A stretch of DNA of 64,000 nucleotides from Microbacterium sp. 4R-513 (GTDB lineage Bacteria; Actinomycetota; Actinomycetes; Actinomycetales; Microbacteriaceae): NCBI RefSeq assembly GCF_011046485.1, contig NZ_CP049256.1, positions 2,666,001 to 2,730,000 on the forward strand, written 5' to 3'. Of the stretch, positions 7,611 through 16,157 are shown piece after piece. Every line of letters begins with the position of its first letter. Position 1 is the first letter of the stretch. The translations under genes and the position numbers were made by a program. The notes beneath the pieces are model-generated. The model did no database searches, had not been told where the DNA came from, and was given only the letters and a program-made list of their open reading frames with translations.

Positions 7611-9611
7611 ATGTCGCGCCCCTCTGAGCGATCCGCAATGTCCCGGCCCGCTGAGCCGACGCCGATCGCCGACTATGCGATGGTGGGCGATCTGCACGCC
7701 GCGGCGCTCATTTCGACATGGGGGAGCATCGACTGGCTGTGCCTTCCGCGCTTCGATTCGCCGGCGTTCTTCGCCGCGCTCCTCGACAGCGGGGATGCCG
7801 GGAGGTGGGCGCTCTCGCCGAGCGACGACGCCGGCGAGGTCGTCGACGTGAGCCGCTCGTACCTGCCCGGCACCTTCGTGCTGCTGACACGGTGGCAGAC
7901 GGCCGAGGGCGAGGCGGAGGTCTGGGACTTCATGCCGCTCGGCGATCAACGTCCGAACCTGGTGCGGCGCATCCGCGGCGTGCGCGGGACGGTCCGCTTC
8001 CGCGAGGAGTTCGCGATCCGCTTCGACTACGGCGCGGCCATTCCGTGGCTCCGGCAGACGAGGTACAGCGACGAACCCGCGCTGCTCGCGACGGCGGGCC
8101 CCTCGACCGTCATCCGTCGCGGGCCCCAACTGCGTCCGGTCGGCCACACCCATGTGGGCGAATACGACGTAGGCCCCGGCGAGGTGATCGACCTCGTCCT
8201 CACCGGCTACCCCTCTCATCGCCAGCCTCCGCCGCCGATCGACGTCGACGATGCACTGCAGCTGACCATCGACTGGTGGCGGGACTGGTCAGCGCGCAGC
8301 GAACCGCCGAGCCCCTATGACGACACGGTCCAGAGATCGCTGCTCGTCCTCAGAGCGCTGACCGACGAAGACACCGGGGGCATCTCGGCGGCCGCCACGA
8401 CGAGCCTCCCCGAGACCGACGGTGGGAGCCGCAACTGGGACTACCGCTACGTCTGGCTTCGGGATGCCGCTCTGACGATCAGCGTTCTGCTCACTCACGG
8501 CTACCGGGCCGAGGCTGAAGAATGGCGTGGCTGGCTGCTGCGCGCCATCGCCGGCGATCCCAGCGATGTGCAGATCATGTACGGGATCGGCGGCGAACGA
8601 CGCCTCCACGAGTACGAGATCCCCGAGCTCTCGGGGTACGGCGGGGCACAGCCGGTGCGCATCGGGAACGCCGCGTACGAGCAGCGGCAATGGGACATCT
8701 TCGGCGAGGTGATGGTCGCCCTGCACGGGGCCCGCGCTGCGGGACTCGCCGAGACCGAGGCCTCCTGGCCCCTCCAGCAGGCGCTGCTGGCGTTTCTCGC
8801 CGACAACTGGCAGAACCCCGACCGCGGCATCTGGGAGATCCGGGGCGAGGAGCAGTACTTCACCCACTCCCGGGCGATGGTGTGGGCGGCCTTCGACCGC
8901 GGGGTGCGCGCCGTGCGGGAGTTCGGCCTTCCGGGTGAGGCCGAGAAATGGGCCGCGCTCGCCGACGAGGTGCGCAAGGAGATCTTCGACCGCGGCTTCG
9001 ACGCGGAGCGCAAGACCTTCGTGCAGCACTACGACTCGCCCGAGGTCGATGCGGCGCTGCTGCAGCTGCCGCAGATCGGCTTCGTCGAGGCGGACGACCC
9101 GCGGATGCTGGGCACCGTCGCGGCGATCGAGGCCGACCTCATGCGCGACGGCCTGCTGCTGCGGTACCGCACGACGAGCGGCGTGGACGGACTCGAGGGG
9201 GAGGAGCATCCGTTCCTCGCGTGCTCGTTCTGGCTCGTCGAGCAGTATGCCGCCTCCGGCCGGGTCCGCCATGCCCGGGCGCTCATGGACCGGCTGACCT
9301 CGTTCGTCAACGACGTCGGGCTGCTCAGCGAGCAGTACGACCCGATCGAAGAGCGGCAGATGGGCAACACCCCGCAGGCGTTGTCGCATCTCGCCCTCGT
9401 CCGCGCGGCCGATGCCATCGCCGCGGCTGAGAAGGGTCTCTCCGCCGAGCTGCCGAACGTGCGCGGCGAGTCCGAAGGCAGTCAGGTGGGACAGGATGCC
9501 GAAGCCGAGCCGACACCGCCCTCGGAGCCGAGCGATCTCGGTCACACGCCGACACAGAGCAGGGCCGAAGCGAACATCGAGATCCCGAATCCGCAATCGG
9601 GAGATGCCTAA
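7611..9611 (+). CDS. Glycoside hydrolase family 15 protein (glucoamylase / trehalase-like)
   Basis: 666 residues; an alternative ATG lies at 7638, just before conserved sequence begins (IADYAMVGDLHAAALIS). Family signatures are GSIDWLCLPRFDS near the N-terminus, GGSRNWDYRYVWLRDAALT (about 273-290), QWDIFGEVM (about 360-368) and GLLSEQYDP (about 570-578). These include the two acidic catalytic regions of GH15 (alpha/alpha)6-barrel enzymes, which act by inversion on alpha-glucosidic bonds. In mycobacteria this family includes a cytosolic trehalase, so trehalose, maltodextrin or glycogen are all possible substrates. There is no signal peptide, so it is cytoplasmic. The last 60 residues are Glu/Pro/Ser-rich and likely disordered. 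Confidence 0.9.
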   Translation: MSRPSERSAMSRPAEPTPIADYAMVGDLHAAALISTWGSIDWLCLPRFDSPAFFAALLDSGDAGRWALSPSDDAGEVVDVSRSYLPGTFVLLTRWQTAEGEAEVWDFMPLGDQRPNLVRRIRGVRGTVRFREEFAIRFDYGAAIPWLRQTRYSDEPALLATAGPSTVIRRGPQLRPVGHTHVGEYDVGPGEVIDLVLTGYPSHRQPPPPIDVDDALQLTIDWWRDWSARSEPPSPYDDTVQRSLLVLRALTDEDTGGISAAATTSLPETDGGSRNWDYRYVWLRDAALTISVLLTHGYRAEAEEWRGWLLRAIAGDPSDVQIMYGIGGERRLHEYEIPELSGYGGAQPVRIGNAAYEQRQWDIFGEVMVALHGARAAGLAETEASWPLQQALLAFLADNWQNPDRGIWEIRGEEQYFTHSRAMVWAAFDRGVRAVREFGLPGEAEKWAALADEVRKEIFDRGFDAERKTFVQHYDSPEVDAALLQLPQIGFVEADDPRMLGTVAAIEADLMRDGLLLRYRTTSGVDGLEGEEHPFLACSFWLVEQYAASGRVRHARALMDRLTSFVNDVGLLSEQYDPIEERQMGNTPQALSHLALVRAADAIAAAEKGLSAELPNVRGESEGSQVGQDAEAEPTPPSEPSDLGHTPTQSRAEANIEIPNPQSGDA

Positions 9612-9710
9612 GACCGATATACCGGCGCGGAGCCTGGCGGCGTGCGTCGCTCGTCGTAGCCTCGAAGCGCGGGGAGATGCTCGTGAGAGCCCAGCGCGGA
9701 AGGAACTGCT

Positions 9711-10070
9711 GTGGGAACCATCTATTACGGAGGGTCGGCCACTCCCATCCACATCGAAGACCGCGCGCTCGCCCACCTCAAGGTCGTGATCGCAACCAAG
9801 CTTCGACGGGGTGAGAGCTTCACGGTCACGTGGCAGCATCCCGACGAGGGCCCGCGGGGCCGGAGCACGATCTGGCTGCAGCCCTCGATTCCACTCCGCT
9901 TCGTGTTCGACGATCCGGAGCCTCCCGAGCTCAGCCGGGCGTGGATCGAAGACCTCGCCAATTCGGCGAACTCGTCGGGGGGCATCACGCTCGTCGCCGA
10001 GCACATCGACGCCGGGGCGGACGCTCCGGACGACGTGGCGCCGCAGACGGTGAGCCTGCAGCGCGACTGA
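9711..10070 (+). CDS. Small conserved actinobacterial protein (DUF7882-like)
   Basis: 119 residues from GTG at 9711 (GTGGGAACC) with a GGAAGGAACTG element upstream. It starts MGTIYYGGSATPIHIEDRAL and contains HLKVVIATKLRRGESFTVTW. I recognise this as a small family common in Microbacteriaceae, from memory DUF7882, often misnamed ATP-dependent DNA ligase. There is no catalytic motif or membrane segment; it looks like a compact beta-rich domain followed by an acidic tail. Function is unknown. It follows the GH15 gene by 99 bases in the same direction but need not be in the same operon. Confidence 0.75.
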   Translation: MGTIYYGGSATPIHIEDRALAHLKVVIATKLRRGESFTVTWQHPDEGPRGRSTIWLQPSIPLRFVFDDPEPPELSRAWIEDLANSANSSGGITLVAEHIDAGADAPDDVAPQTVSLQRD

Positions 10071-10232
10071 CCCCGGGTCGGGATGCCGCGGGAAGCGCGT
10101 CGGCCCGCGCGCGGCGATCGGTCCGTCCCGGCGCGTGCCCGAGGCATCCACACCGGGCTTCTGGGCGAGAGGCCACCCGATGGGCATAATGAGCGATGAC
10201 GGGCAACCATCCCTTACGCGGAGGAGCGGAGG

Positions 10233-10604
10233 ATGCCTTTCCACAGCATGGCGACCCTGCAGGAATGGGTCGAGGAGTTCGAGCGGCTCGGGTTCCCGAC
10301 GAAGAGCTCGATCCGAGTCATGGTCCAGGACGGCGCGGACGGCGCGGACACGGGGCTCGTGGCCATGCGTCTTCCGGACTCGCCCACCGAGATCTACATC
10401 GAGCCGCCTGAGTCCCACGAGAGCGAGTGGAAGATCACTTTCGAGCCGCGGGAGGACACCGTCACTCTTGGGGCGAGCTCGGTGCAGACGCTGGCGAGGG
10501 AGCTCGCGACCCTCTCGGCGCTCTGCTCGTTCCTGCAGAACAAGTCCGACGGCTTCCCCCGGCCGGGGGACGGAAGGCCCGACACCGCCGTGCTGGCGGA
10601 CTGA
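10233..10604 (+). CDS. Hypothetical protein, 123 aa
   Basis: ATG at 10233 with GGAGCGGAGG just upstream as ribosome binding site. The product is soluble and acidic, with no Cys-based motifs except one Cys near the end. It starts MPFHSMATLQEWVEEFERLG, probably an amphipathic helix, then a beta-rich middle with IYIEPPES and WKITFEPRED, then a helix with SSVQTLARELATLSALCSFL. I do not recognise the family. The stop is nine bases from the stop of the convergent desaturase gene, leaving no room for a separate terminator. Confidence 0.6.
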   Translation: MPFHSMATLQEWVEEFERLGFPTKSSIRVMVQDGADGADTGLVAMRLPDSPTEIYIEPPESHESEWKITFEPREDTVTLGASSVQTLARELATLSALCSFLQNKSDGFPRPGDGRPDTAVLAD

Positions 10605-10613
10605 GCTCCCCGA

Positions 10614-11624
10614 TCAGGCTCGACGCAGGGTCGCGGCCGCGGGGCAGTCGAAGGGATCGCGCGCCGCGAGTCCGACGCGGTTCAGGTACGCGATGACGAT
10701 GCCGTACGAGCGCCACAGCGTCGTCTCGGTGTACGGCACGTCGAGCGTGCGGCACTGCTCGCGGACGAGCTTGCGCGCCTGCGCGAGATGCGGTCGCGGC
10801 ATGTTCGGGAAGAGGTGGTGCTCGATCTGGTAGTTGAGCCCGCCCATGAGCCAGGTCGCCCACCATCCGCCGCTGACGTTGCGGGACGTGCGCACCTGCT
10901 TGGTGAAGAAGTCGAGCTTGGCGTCCTTGTCGATCACCGGCATGCCCTTGTGGTTGGGCGCGAAGGAGGCTCCCATATAGACCCCGAAGACCGCGAGCTG
11001 CACGCCGAGGAAGGCGAAGGCCATTCCGAGGGGGAGGAAGAGGAACACCGGCGTCAGGACGATGGCGAACCGGGCGACGAGCAGCGCGATCTCGGTCCAC
11101 CGGCCCTTGACGGCCTCGCGGCCGACCAGGTGGCGCACGGCGAGGATGTGCAGGTTCAGGCCCTCGAGCGTGAGGAGGGGGAAGAAGAGCCACCCCTGTC
11201 GACGCGTGATGGCTCGCCGCAGGCCACGGGCGGAAGAGGCATCCTCATCCAGGAATGAAACGGTGTCGACCTCGATGTCGGGATCCTTGCCGACCCGGTT
11301 GGGGTTGGCGTGGTGGCGGGTGTGCTTGCTCGTCCACCAGGAGTAGCTGAGTCCGACGATGCCGGTTCCGAGGATGCGGGCGAGGCGGTCGTTGGCCGGC
11401 CCCGAAGCCAGGATCTGGCGGTGGGCCGCTTCGTGCGAGAGGAAGGCCACCTGGGTGAACAGGATGCCGAGGGCCGCCGCGATGAGCAGCTGGTACCAGG
11501 TGTCTCCGAGCAGGACGAATCCGGCGATGGCCCCGCCGAAGCCGAGTGCCACGGCGGCACCGACGCCGCTGTAGAACCACGGAGTGCGGCGGAGGAATCC
11601 GCCTTCACGCACAGCCTGCGACAC
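10614..11624 (-). CDS. Acyl-CoA / fatty acid desaturase
   Basis: Membrane di-iron desaturase that introduces a double bond into acyl chains. The three histidine boxes are present: HEAAH (64-68), HTRHH (101-105) and QIEHH (266-270). Hydrophobic hairpins lie around 20-60 and 165-200. GTG at 11624 is the first possible start in frame. However, the open frame continues upstream to a TAG near 11748 and reads LGPVRQTYAGTKEFPPIARA there, which looks like normal family N-terminal sequence without any ATG/GTG/TTG. The true N-terminus is probably about 30-40 residues longer, with a one-base frame change or unusual start near 11,725. There is a convergent gene on the right-hand side of its end. Confidence 0.85.
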   Translation of the reverse strand: MSQAVREGGFLRRTPWFYSGVGAAVALGFGGAIAGFVLLGDTWYQLLIAAALGILFTQVAFLSHEAAHRQILASGPANDRLARILGTGIVGLSYSWWTSKHTRHHANPNRVGKDPDIEVDTVSFLDEDASSARGLRRAITRRQGWLFFPLLTLEGLNLHILAVRHLVGREAVKGRWTEIALLVARFAIVLTPVFLFLPLGMAFAFLGVQLAVFGVYMGASFAPNHKGMPVIDKDAKLDFFTKQVRTSRNVSGGWWATWLMGGLNYQIEHHLFPNMPRPHLAQARKLVREQCRTLDVPYTETTLWRSYGIVIAYLNRVGLAARDPFDCPAAATLRRA

Positions 11625-11900
11625 CTCGGTGTAGGCGCGGGCGATGGGCGGGAACTCCTTCGTGCCCGCGTACGTCTGGCGAACAGGTCCGAGTCGGGAG
11701 TCGAGGACGGTGGAGGAGATGATGTCACCCGGTTTCGATGAGGACCGCTATGGCCGTGAAAGCCAGAGGCAGTTGCCCATCGCTTCCCTCAGGCTACGTC
11801 GGGGCGTATGGCCCCGAATGCATACAGGCACACTCGGAGCGAACAGTCAGCCGGCGGACAGCATGAACGCGCGTTCGCGCAAGCGCCGCCCCCACGACGA

Positions 11901-11932
11901 AGCGCCCGCCCCGACGATGCGGGACGGGCGCT
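11901..11932 (-). terminator. Hairpin terminator downstream of cold-shock gene
   Basis: AGCGCCCG (11901-11908) pairs with CGGGCGCT (11925-11932), with a further CCCG/CGGG inside. It begins 24 bases after the csp stop in the minus direction. It has no T-run, as is common for actinobacterial terminators. Confidence 0.55.
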
Positions 11933-11955
11933 GCGCAAGAACGCGAGATCGAGTC

Positions 11956-12159
11956 TCAGAGGGGGCGGATGTTCGCCGCCTGCATGCCCTTGGGGCCGCG
12001 CTCGGCGTCGAACTCGACCTTCTGGTCCTCACGGAGTTCCTTGAAGCCGTCACCGGCGATCGCGCTGAAGTGCGCGAAGAGATCGGCCGAGCCGTCGTCG
12101 GGTGCGATGAACCCGTAGCCCTTCTCGGAGTTGAACCATTTCACGGTGCCAGTGGCCAT
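11956..12159 (-). CDS. Cold-shock protein, CspA family
   Basis: 67 residues, the normal size of a single cold-shock domain. It starts [20 protein letters not shown], containing the RNP1 motif KGYGFI, followed by RNP2-like DLFAHFSAI. It is a five-stranded beta-barrel that binds single-stranded RNA or DNA and prevents secondary structure. The ATG at 12159 has AAGGAAAGA eight bases upstream. The open frame extends further upstream, but that part is not family-like. A long untranslated leader (12160 to about 12300) is possible, as for other cold-shock genes, but I could not define a thermosensor fold by eye. Confidence 0.93.
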   Translation of the reverse strand: MATGTVKWFNSEKGYGFIAPDDGSADLFAHFSAIAGDGFKELREDQKVEFDAERGPKGMQAANIRPL

Positions 12160-12450
12160 CGTGTCTTTCCTTCTACTGTTGGGCCGCCAGAGCGGCCGGG
12201 GGTGCCGCTTCGATGAATGTGAAGCGGACGTTGTTGGGGGCACCTGCCCGGTGGGCGAGGGCGCCGCGTCGAAAGACGGATGCCGCGACCGCAGCTCGCG
12301 TCGTGATGAAGACGCGCAGGGTCCCGAGTGGGAGCACTCAAGCGTAGCATCGCGCCGCGGCCCGGCGGACCGCCGGTGTCAAGACCTGGTGGACCGAGCA
12401 CTCGCGCGGTTGGCTGGCACTCGAACCACTCGGAGAAGGGAACCGGAACC

Positions 12451-12870
12451 ATGGCAGACAACGTGGCTCGCGCCGACATCGACGTCGAGGCATCCCCCGA
12501 GAAGGTGTGGGACATCATCACGACGCATGCCTCGGACGTGAACTTCGGTGCGGCCGTCGAATCCGACTGGACGCCCGGATCGCCCATCGTCTGGCGCGGC
12601 GAGTGGAACGGCAAGTCCTTCGAGGACCGGGGCGAGATCATCGAGGTCGAGCGTCCCAGGCGGCTCGTGCTGACGCATTACAGCCCCATGTCGGGCGCCG
12701 AGGACACGCCCGAGAACCGCCATCGCCTCACCTACGAGCTCAGCGAACGGGACAGTGGGACGCATATCGAGTTCACCCAGGACGGGAACGCCTCGGAGTC
12801 GGCGCGCGCCGAGTCGGAGAAGAACTGGCGCCAGCACCTCGCAGCCGTGAAAGAGCAGGCGGAATCCTGA
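12451..12870 (+). CDS. SRPBCC / AHSA1-like domain protein
   Basis: 139 residues from ATG at 12451, with CGGAGAAGGGAACC upstream. The frame is open further left but low complexity. The pattern MADNVARADIDVEASPEKVW, then SPIVWRGEWNGKSFEDRGEI, then RRLVLTHYSP and a C-terminal long helix ESEKNWRQHLAAVKEQ is typical of the helix-grip START/AHSA1 fold. This fold binds a hydrophobic ligand or client. The ligand is unknown. It stands alone, divergent from csp. Confidence 0.85.
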   Translation: MADNVARADIDVEASPEKVWDIITTHASDVNFGAAVESDWTPGSPIVWRGEWNGKSFEDRGEIIEVERPRRLVLTHYSPMSGAEDTPENRHRLTYELSERDSGTHIEFTQDGNASESARAESEKNWRQHLAAVKEQAES

Positions 12871-12905
12871 CCCCTCGCCGTCCGCCTCAGGGCGTGTCGG
12901 CCGAG

Positions 12906-13652
12906 TCAGGGCGTATCGGCGTAGACGAAGACCTGGCCGTCGGCCTGGACGAACTGCAGAGCCGTGCCGACGGGATACTCGGCGATGAGCTCATCGGGGA
13001 AGGAGTCGGTCACGGCCAGCGCCGCGGTCGGGGAGTATCCACCCGCGCCGCAGCCCACCGTCGTGATCGCCGACGGCCCGGCGGACCGCACGACGAACAG
13101 GCACGGAACGTCGTCGCCGCGGCCCCACGGCTGGGGCACGATCGCGACGGTCAGCCCGAAGAAGTCCTCATAGATCTCGGCCCCCTCCTGGCGCTCGCCG
13201 AGGAAGTCGGGCCACTCCGCGTCTGACGAGGCCGCGAGCGTCGCGACGCTGCCCGGGCGCAGCTGCATGACGCCGTACGCGACTGCCGCGCCGACGAGCA
13301 GCGCGAGCGCCAGGGCGATACCCCGCACCAGAAGCTGCCGGTGGGGTCGCTCCTCGGCATCCGCCTCTTGGTCGGGAACCGTGTCGTCCGGGTCGTCATG
13401 CTCGTCGTTCGGCGTGCCGCCGGCGCCAGCCTCGCGTGGGTACACGACCTCGGTGGGCGGGGCGATCCGGGTCGGCTCGGGGGCTTCTTCGACCCGGGCC
13501 GCGAACTGCTCGCCCACGGAGGTGGGGACGGATGCCTCGGCCTCCAGTTGCCGCAGCCGCGCCAGCGCCATGGGGTCGCCGTCGATGTCGGCGTCGGGGC
13601 CGTACGCGCGCTCGCGCAGCGCTCGCAGTTCGTCCCCCATCGGATCCTGCAT
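12906..13652 (-). CDS. Hypothetical single-pass membrane protein
   Basis: 248 residues. The N-terminal about 100 residues are cytosolic and acidic (ELRALRERAYGPDADIDG and a Pro/Glu-rich linker). One membrane helix follows, LLVRGIALALALLVGAAVAY (about 105-125), then an extracellular C-terminal domain of about 120 residues with two Cys (DVPCLFVVR and TTVGCGAGG) that could form a disulphide. The topology resembles actinobacterial membrane-anchored hypotheticals; no catalytic motif is seen. ATG at 13652, alternative ATG at 13640. The function is unknown. Confidence 0.65.
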   Translation of the reverse strand: MQDPMGDELRALRERAYGPDADIDGDPMALARLRQLEAEASVPTSVGEQFAARVEEAPEPTRIAPPTEVVYPREAGAGGTPNDEHDDPDDTVPDQEADAEERPHRQLLVRGIALALALLVGAAVAYGVMQLRPGSVATLAASSDAEWPDFLGERQEGAEIYEDFFGLTVAIVPQPWGRGDDVPCLFVVRSAGPSAITTVGCGAGGYSPTAALAVTDSFPDELIAEYPVGTALQFVQADGQVFVYADTP

Positions 13653-13775
13653 GCCTCCGATTTTCTCATCGCCCGCGGGCGGCCGGGCGCTCCGTCCATC
13701 GCGAAGAGCGTCGGACTCGCGGGCGGCCCCAGGCGCGACTCAGGGGCCGACGCGCGGCGGCTTCGTCACGGCGTA

Positions 13776-13802
13776 CCGCCCGCTCAGCTGAGCAGCGGGC
13801 GG
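13776..13802 (-). terminator. Hairpin downstream of lsr2
   Basis: CCGCCCGCT (13776-13784) and AGCGGGCGG (13794-13802) form a nine-base perfect stem eight bases after the lsr2 stop. There is no T-run. Confidence 0.5.
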
Positions 13803-13809
13803 CTCGGGT

Positions 13810-14181
13810 TCAGTGTGCGGCGTCGTATGCCTCGAGAACGGATGCCGGGACCCGGCCGCGCTCCGAGACCTGGTAGCCGTTCGACTTGGCCCACTCCCGC
13901 ACCGGGCCGAAGTCCTGCTGGCCTGAGCGGCGACGCTTGCGGCCTCCGCCGCCTCCGCCCGACTGCGACGCGCTCGAAGAGCGACCGCCGGAGCGGCTGA
14001 CGGAGCGGGCGGCTTCGACGTATCGGGCGAGGGCATTGCGGAGTTCAGCCGCATTCTCGTCGGTGAGGTCGATCTCGTAGGCGTTGCCGTCGAGCGAGAA
14101 CAGGACGGTCTCGCCCTCTCCGACTTCGAGGACGGTTCCGTCCAGATCATCGACGAGTTGATGAACGATTCTTCGGGCCAT
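13810..14181 (-). CDS. lsr2: Lsr2-family nucleoid-associated protein
   Basis: 123 residues from ATG at 14181. The N-terminal dimerisation domain is recognisable: MARRIVHQLVDDLDGTVLEV, then 'TVLFSLDGNAYEIDL' and an AAELRNALARYVEAAR helix. A Ser/Gly/Arg linker leads to the C-terminal DNA-binding domain, with REWAKSNGYQVSERGRVPAS containing the RGR AT-hook-like element that enters the minor groove. Lsr2 coats AT-rich DNA and silences foreign genes, so the low-GC island at the left end of this window would be a natural target. It is a single gene with an AT-richer upstream region (14182-14290) where its promoter should lie. Confidence 0.93.
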   Translation of the reverse strand: MARRIVHQLVDDLDGTVLEVGEGETVLFSLDGNAYEIDLTDENAAELRNALARYVEAARSVSRSGGRSSSASQSGGGGGGRKRRRSGQQDFGPVREWAKSNGYQVSERGRVPASVLEAYDAAH

Positions 14182-14290
14182 GAATCGGACATTACTCCGC
14201 AATTGTCACAATGCGATGAGAGTTTTCACAGGCGAGCAATTCGCCGCGCATCACCTTTCGAGCGGCAAAGGCAATTCCGCGCCGAAATCG

Positions 14291-15142
14291 TCAAGGAAGA
14301 AGTCCCGCCCGGCGTGCTTTGAGCACGGCGGCATGGCGGGTGGAGGCATCCAGCTTGGCCATTGCCGCCTGAAGATACGACTTGACGGTCGCCTCTTTCA
14401 ACGCGAGTGACTCGGCGATCTCGGAATTCGTCGCACCGAGCGCCGCGCACGCGAGCACGTCGATCTCGCGCGGCGAGAGGCGCACATCGGACGGCGCGAC
14501 ATCTCCGCTTCGCGAGAGCGAGGCGAGTCGCTGCTCGACCCGTGCGAGCCGCTCCCGCAGCGCCGCGTCGGTGACGGATGCCGCGATGCCCCGCAGTTCG
14601 GCATAGGTCTCGCGCAGCTCGTCCTGCACGGCGGGGGCCAGGACGGACGCCTCGGCCGCCGGCCGGGCCGCCGACAGGCGCCGCTCTACCTCGTCGCGCA
14701 CGCGCAACTCGCCGGCGACCTCGTCGGCGACGCGCAGCGCCGGAGCGGCGACGGCGTCGCCGATGGGCGCTGACGCCCACGAGCCGCAGTACAGGACGCC
14801 GCGCGTGCGCTCGGCGACGACGATGGGCACGGCGAACAGGGTCGCGATGCCCTCGCCGAGCACGGGGCCGTCGTAGTCGTGCGTGATGCCCCGCGCCGAG
14901 CGGTAGTCGAGGGCGACACGTGGGCGTCGCTCGAGCAGCGCCTTGCCGCCCAGCCCGCGTCCGGACCGGACGACGAGTCCGTCGAGGCTGCGCGTGCGGG
15001 CGCCGAAGACCGAGGTGACGTGGATGGAGTCGTCGCGGGCCAGGCCGCCGAAGGCCACGGGAAACCGCGTGCGGCGGACGAGATCACCGACCGCGCGGGC
15101 GATGAGCTGCGTGTCGGATTCGGTGCCCGCGAGTGCGACCAC
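14291..15142 (-). CDS. GAF-domain LuxR-type transcription regulator
   Basis: 283 residues from GTG at 15142. The N-terminal half is GAF-like (LIARAVGDLVRRTRFPVAFG, GLGGKALLERRP, LFAVPIVVAERTRGVLYCG) and may sense a small molecule. A short coiled region precedes a C-terminal LuxR HTH with DVRLSPREIDVLACAALGAT, then NSEIAESLALKEATVKSYLQ. The layout is typical of actinobacterial regulators controlling degradative or secondary pathways. There is no kinase partner nearby and no receiver domain. Its target is unknown. Confidence 0.85.
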   Translation of the reverse strand: MVALAGTESDTQLIARAVGDLVRRTRFPVAFGGLARDDSIHVTSVFGARTRSLDGLVVRSGRGLGGKALLERRPRVALDYRSARGITHDYDGPVLGEGIATLFAVPIVVAERTRGVLYCGSWASAPIGDAVAAPALRVADEVAGELRVRDEVERRLSAARPAAEASVLAPAVQDELRETYAELRGIAASVTDAALRERLARVEQRLASLSRSGDVAPSDVRLSPREIDVLACAALGATNSEIAESLALKEATVKSYLQAAMAKLDASTRHAAVLKARRAGLLP

Positions 15143-15302
15143 GCACTACCTGCTTCCGGATGGGGACGGCGGCGATGCCGGGAAATCAGCGACGACGTTA
15201 CCATCGGCCGGTCCCCACCCTCCGCTCGGTGACAGCGCCGCGCCGCGTTAGGGGGAAATGCGCCCCTCTGCATAACGGCCTGCCCGCCCGAAGGGACGTT
15301 GC

Positions 15303-15334
15303 GGCCCCGGTCGCTCGGGTGTGCGACCGGGGCC
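15303..15334 (-). terminator. Hairpin downstream of the alkyltransferase-like gene
   Basis: GGCCCCGGTCGC (15303-15314) and GCGACCGGGGCC (15323-15334) form a perfect 12-base stem with an eight-base loop. A second short stem follows at about 15341-15361. It lies 66 bases beyond the stop at 15400 on the minus strand and could also serve the other side of the gap. No T-run is present. Confidence 0.5.
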
Positions 15335-15399
15335 GACGCGCGCGGGCGGCCTACTCGCCCGCAGCTCTTAGGTGACGCATCGCCGGGAACGAGTCAGGG

Positions 15400-15936
15400 C
15401 TACGAGACGACGGCGGCCGGCGCGAGTACCCCGAGCGTCTCTCGCTCGAGGTCGAGCAGATACCGCTTCATCTCGGGACGGCCGCCGTACTCGCCGAGCG
15501 ACCCGTCCGAGCGCACGACCCGGTGGACGGGCACGACGATCGAGAACGGCGTCGTGGCGCAGGCCGTGCCGACCGCTCGCGCGGCGCCCGGACTCCCGGC
15601 CGTGATCGCGACCTCGCCATACCCGGCGGTCTCGCCATAGGGGATGTCGCGCACCGCCTCCAGCGCCGCGCGGCGGAAGCCGTTGACGAGGCGCCAGTCG
15701 AGCTCGATGTCGAAGCTCTTGCGCTCGCCCTCGAAGTACTCGTCGAGTTGGCGGTCGATGTCGCCTCCCGCGGTGTCATCGGGAGCGGGGAGGGCGTGGA
15801 GCGTCGTGGCGACGCGGGCGAGCTCGGCATCGAGCGGGCCTTCGAACGGATGCAGCGTCACGATGCCGTCGGGACTCGCGACGATGAGGATCTCTCCGAC
15901 GGGGGAGGGGTGCACGCGGAACGTGAAGTCGGTCAT
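15400..15936 (-). CDS. O6-alkylguanine-DNA alkyltransferase homologue lacking the catalytic Cys
   Basis: 178 residues from ATG at 15936, the normal length for Ogt/MGMT with both N- and C-terminal domains. Family features are clear: YGETAGYGEVA (100-110), an SPGAARAVGTA segment carrying the Arg finger, and the C-terminal SLGEYGGRPEMKRYLLDLE segment. The active-site motif, normally PCHRV, reads PVHRV at 136-140: the acceptor Cys is Val (codon GTC, two base changes from a Cys codon). The only Cys is C126. Without the acceptor Cys the protein cannot do the usual suicide methyl transfer. It may act like alkyltransferase-like (ATL) proteins that bind O6-alkylguanine and hand it to excision repair. 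Classical ATLs are shorter and usually have Trp at this position. Confidence 0.85.
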   Translation of the reverse strand: MTDFTFRVHPSPVGEILIVASPDGIVTLHPFEGPLDAELARVATTLHALPAPDDTAGGDIDRQLDEYFEGERKSFDIELDWRLVNGFRRAALEAVRDIPYGETAGYGEVAITAGSPGAARAVGTACATTPFSIVVPVHRVVRSDGSLGEYGGRPEMKRYLLDLERETLGVLAPAAVVS

Positions 15937-16157
15937 GGGACCATCCTCGCGCCGGGGCTCGACAGACGCTCCTGGCGAGGAGCGGGCGGGGGAGAGGCAT
16001 CCCGAATCGCCGCCTGGGGAGGAACGGCTGATCACTCGGCGTGTCGCCCAATACCGCGAAACTCGGACCGGGATGTGCGAGGCGCACAGGTGCGGCGCAT
16101 ACCCTGGCTCGTGTGTGGCGAGCAGACAGAAGCGCCGTTGTCGGCGCGGAGGACCCC

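Noticed and set aside
8289..10418. 709-codon minus-strand open frame opposite the GH15 gene
   Set aside because: Spans three plus-strand genes and an intergenic gap, with Arg/Gly/Val-rich nonsense sequence.
12160..12450. Riboswitch or thermosensor in the csp leader
   Set aside because: A leader is likely, but I could not identify a conserved fold by eye.
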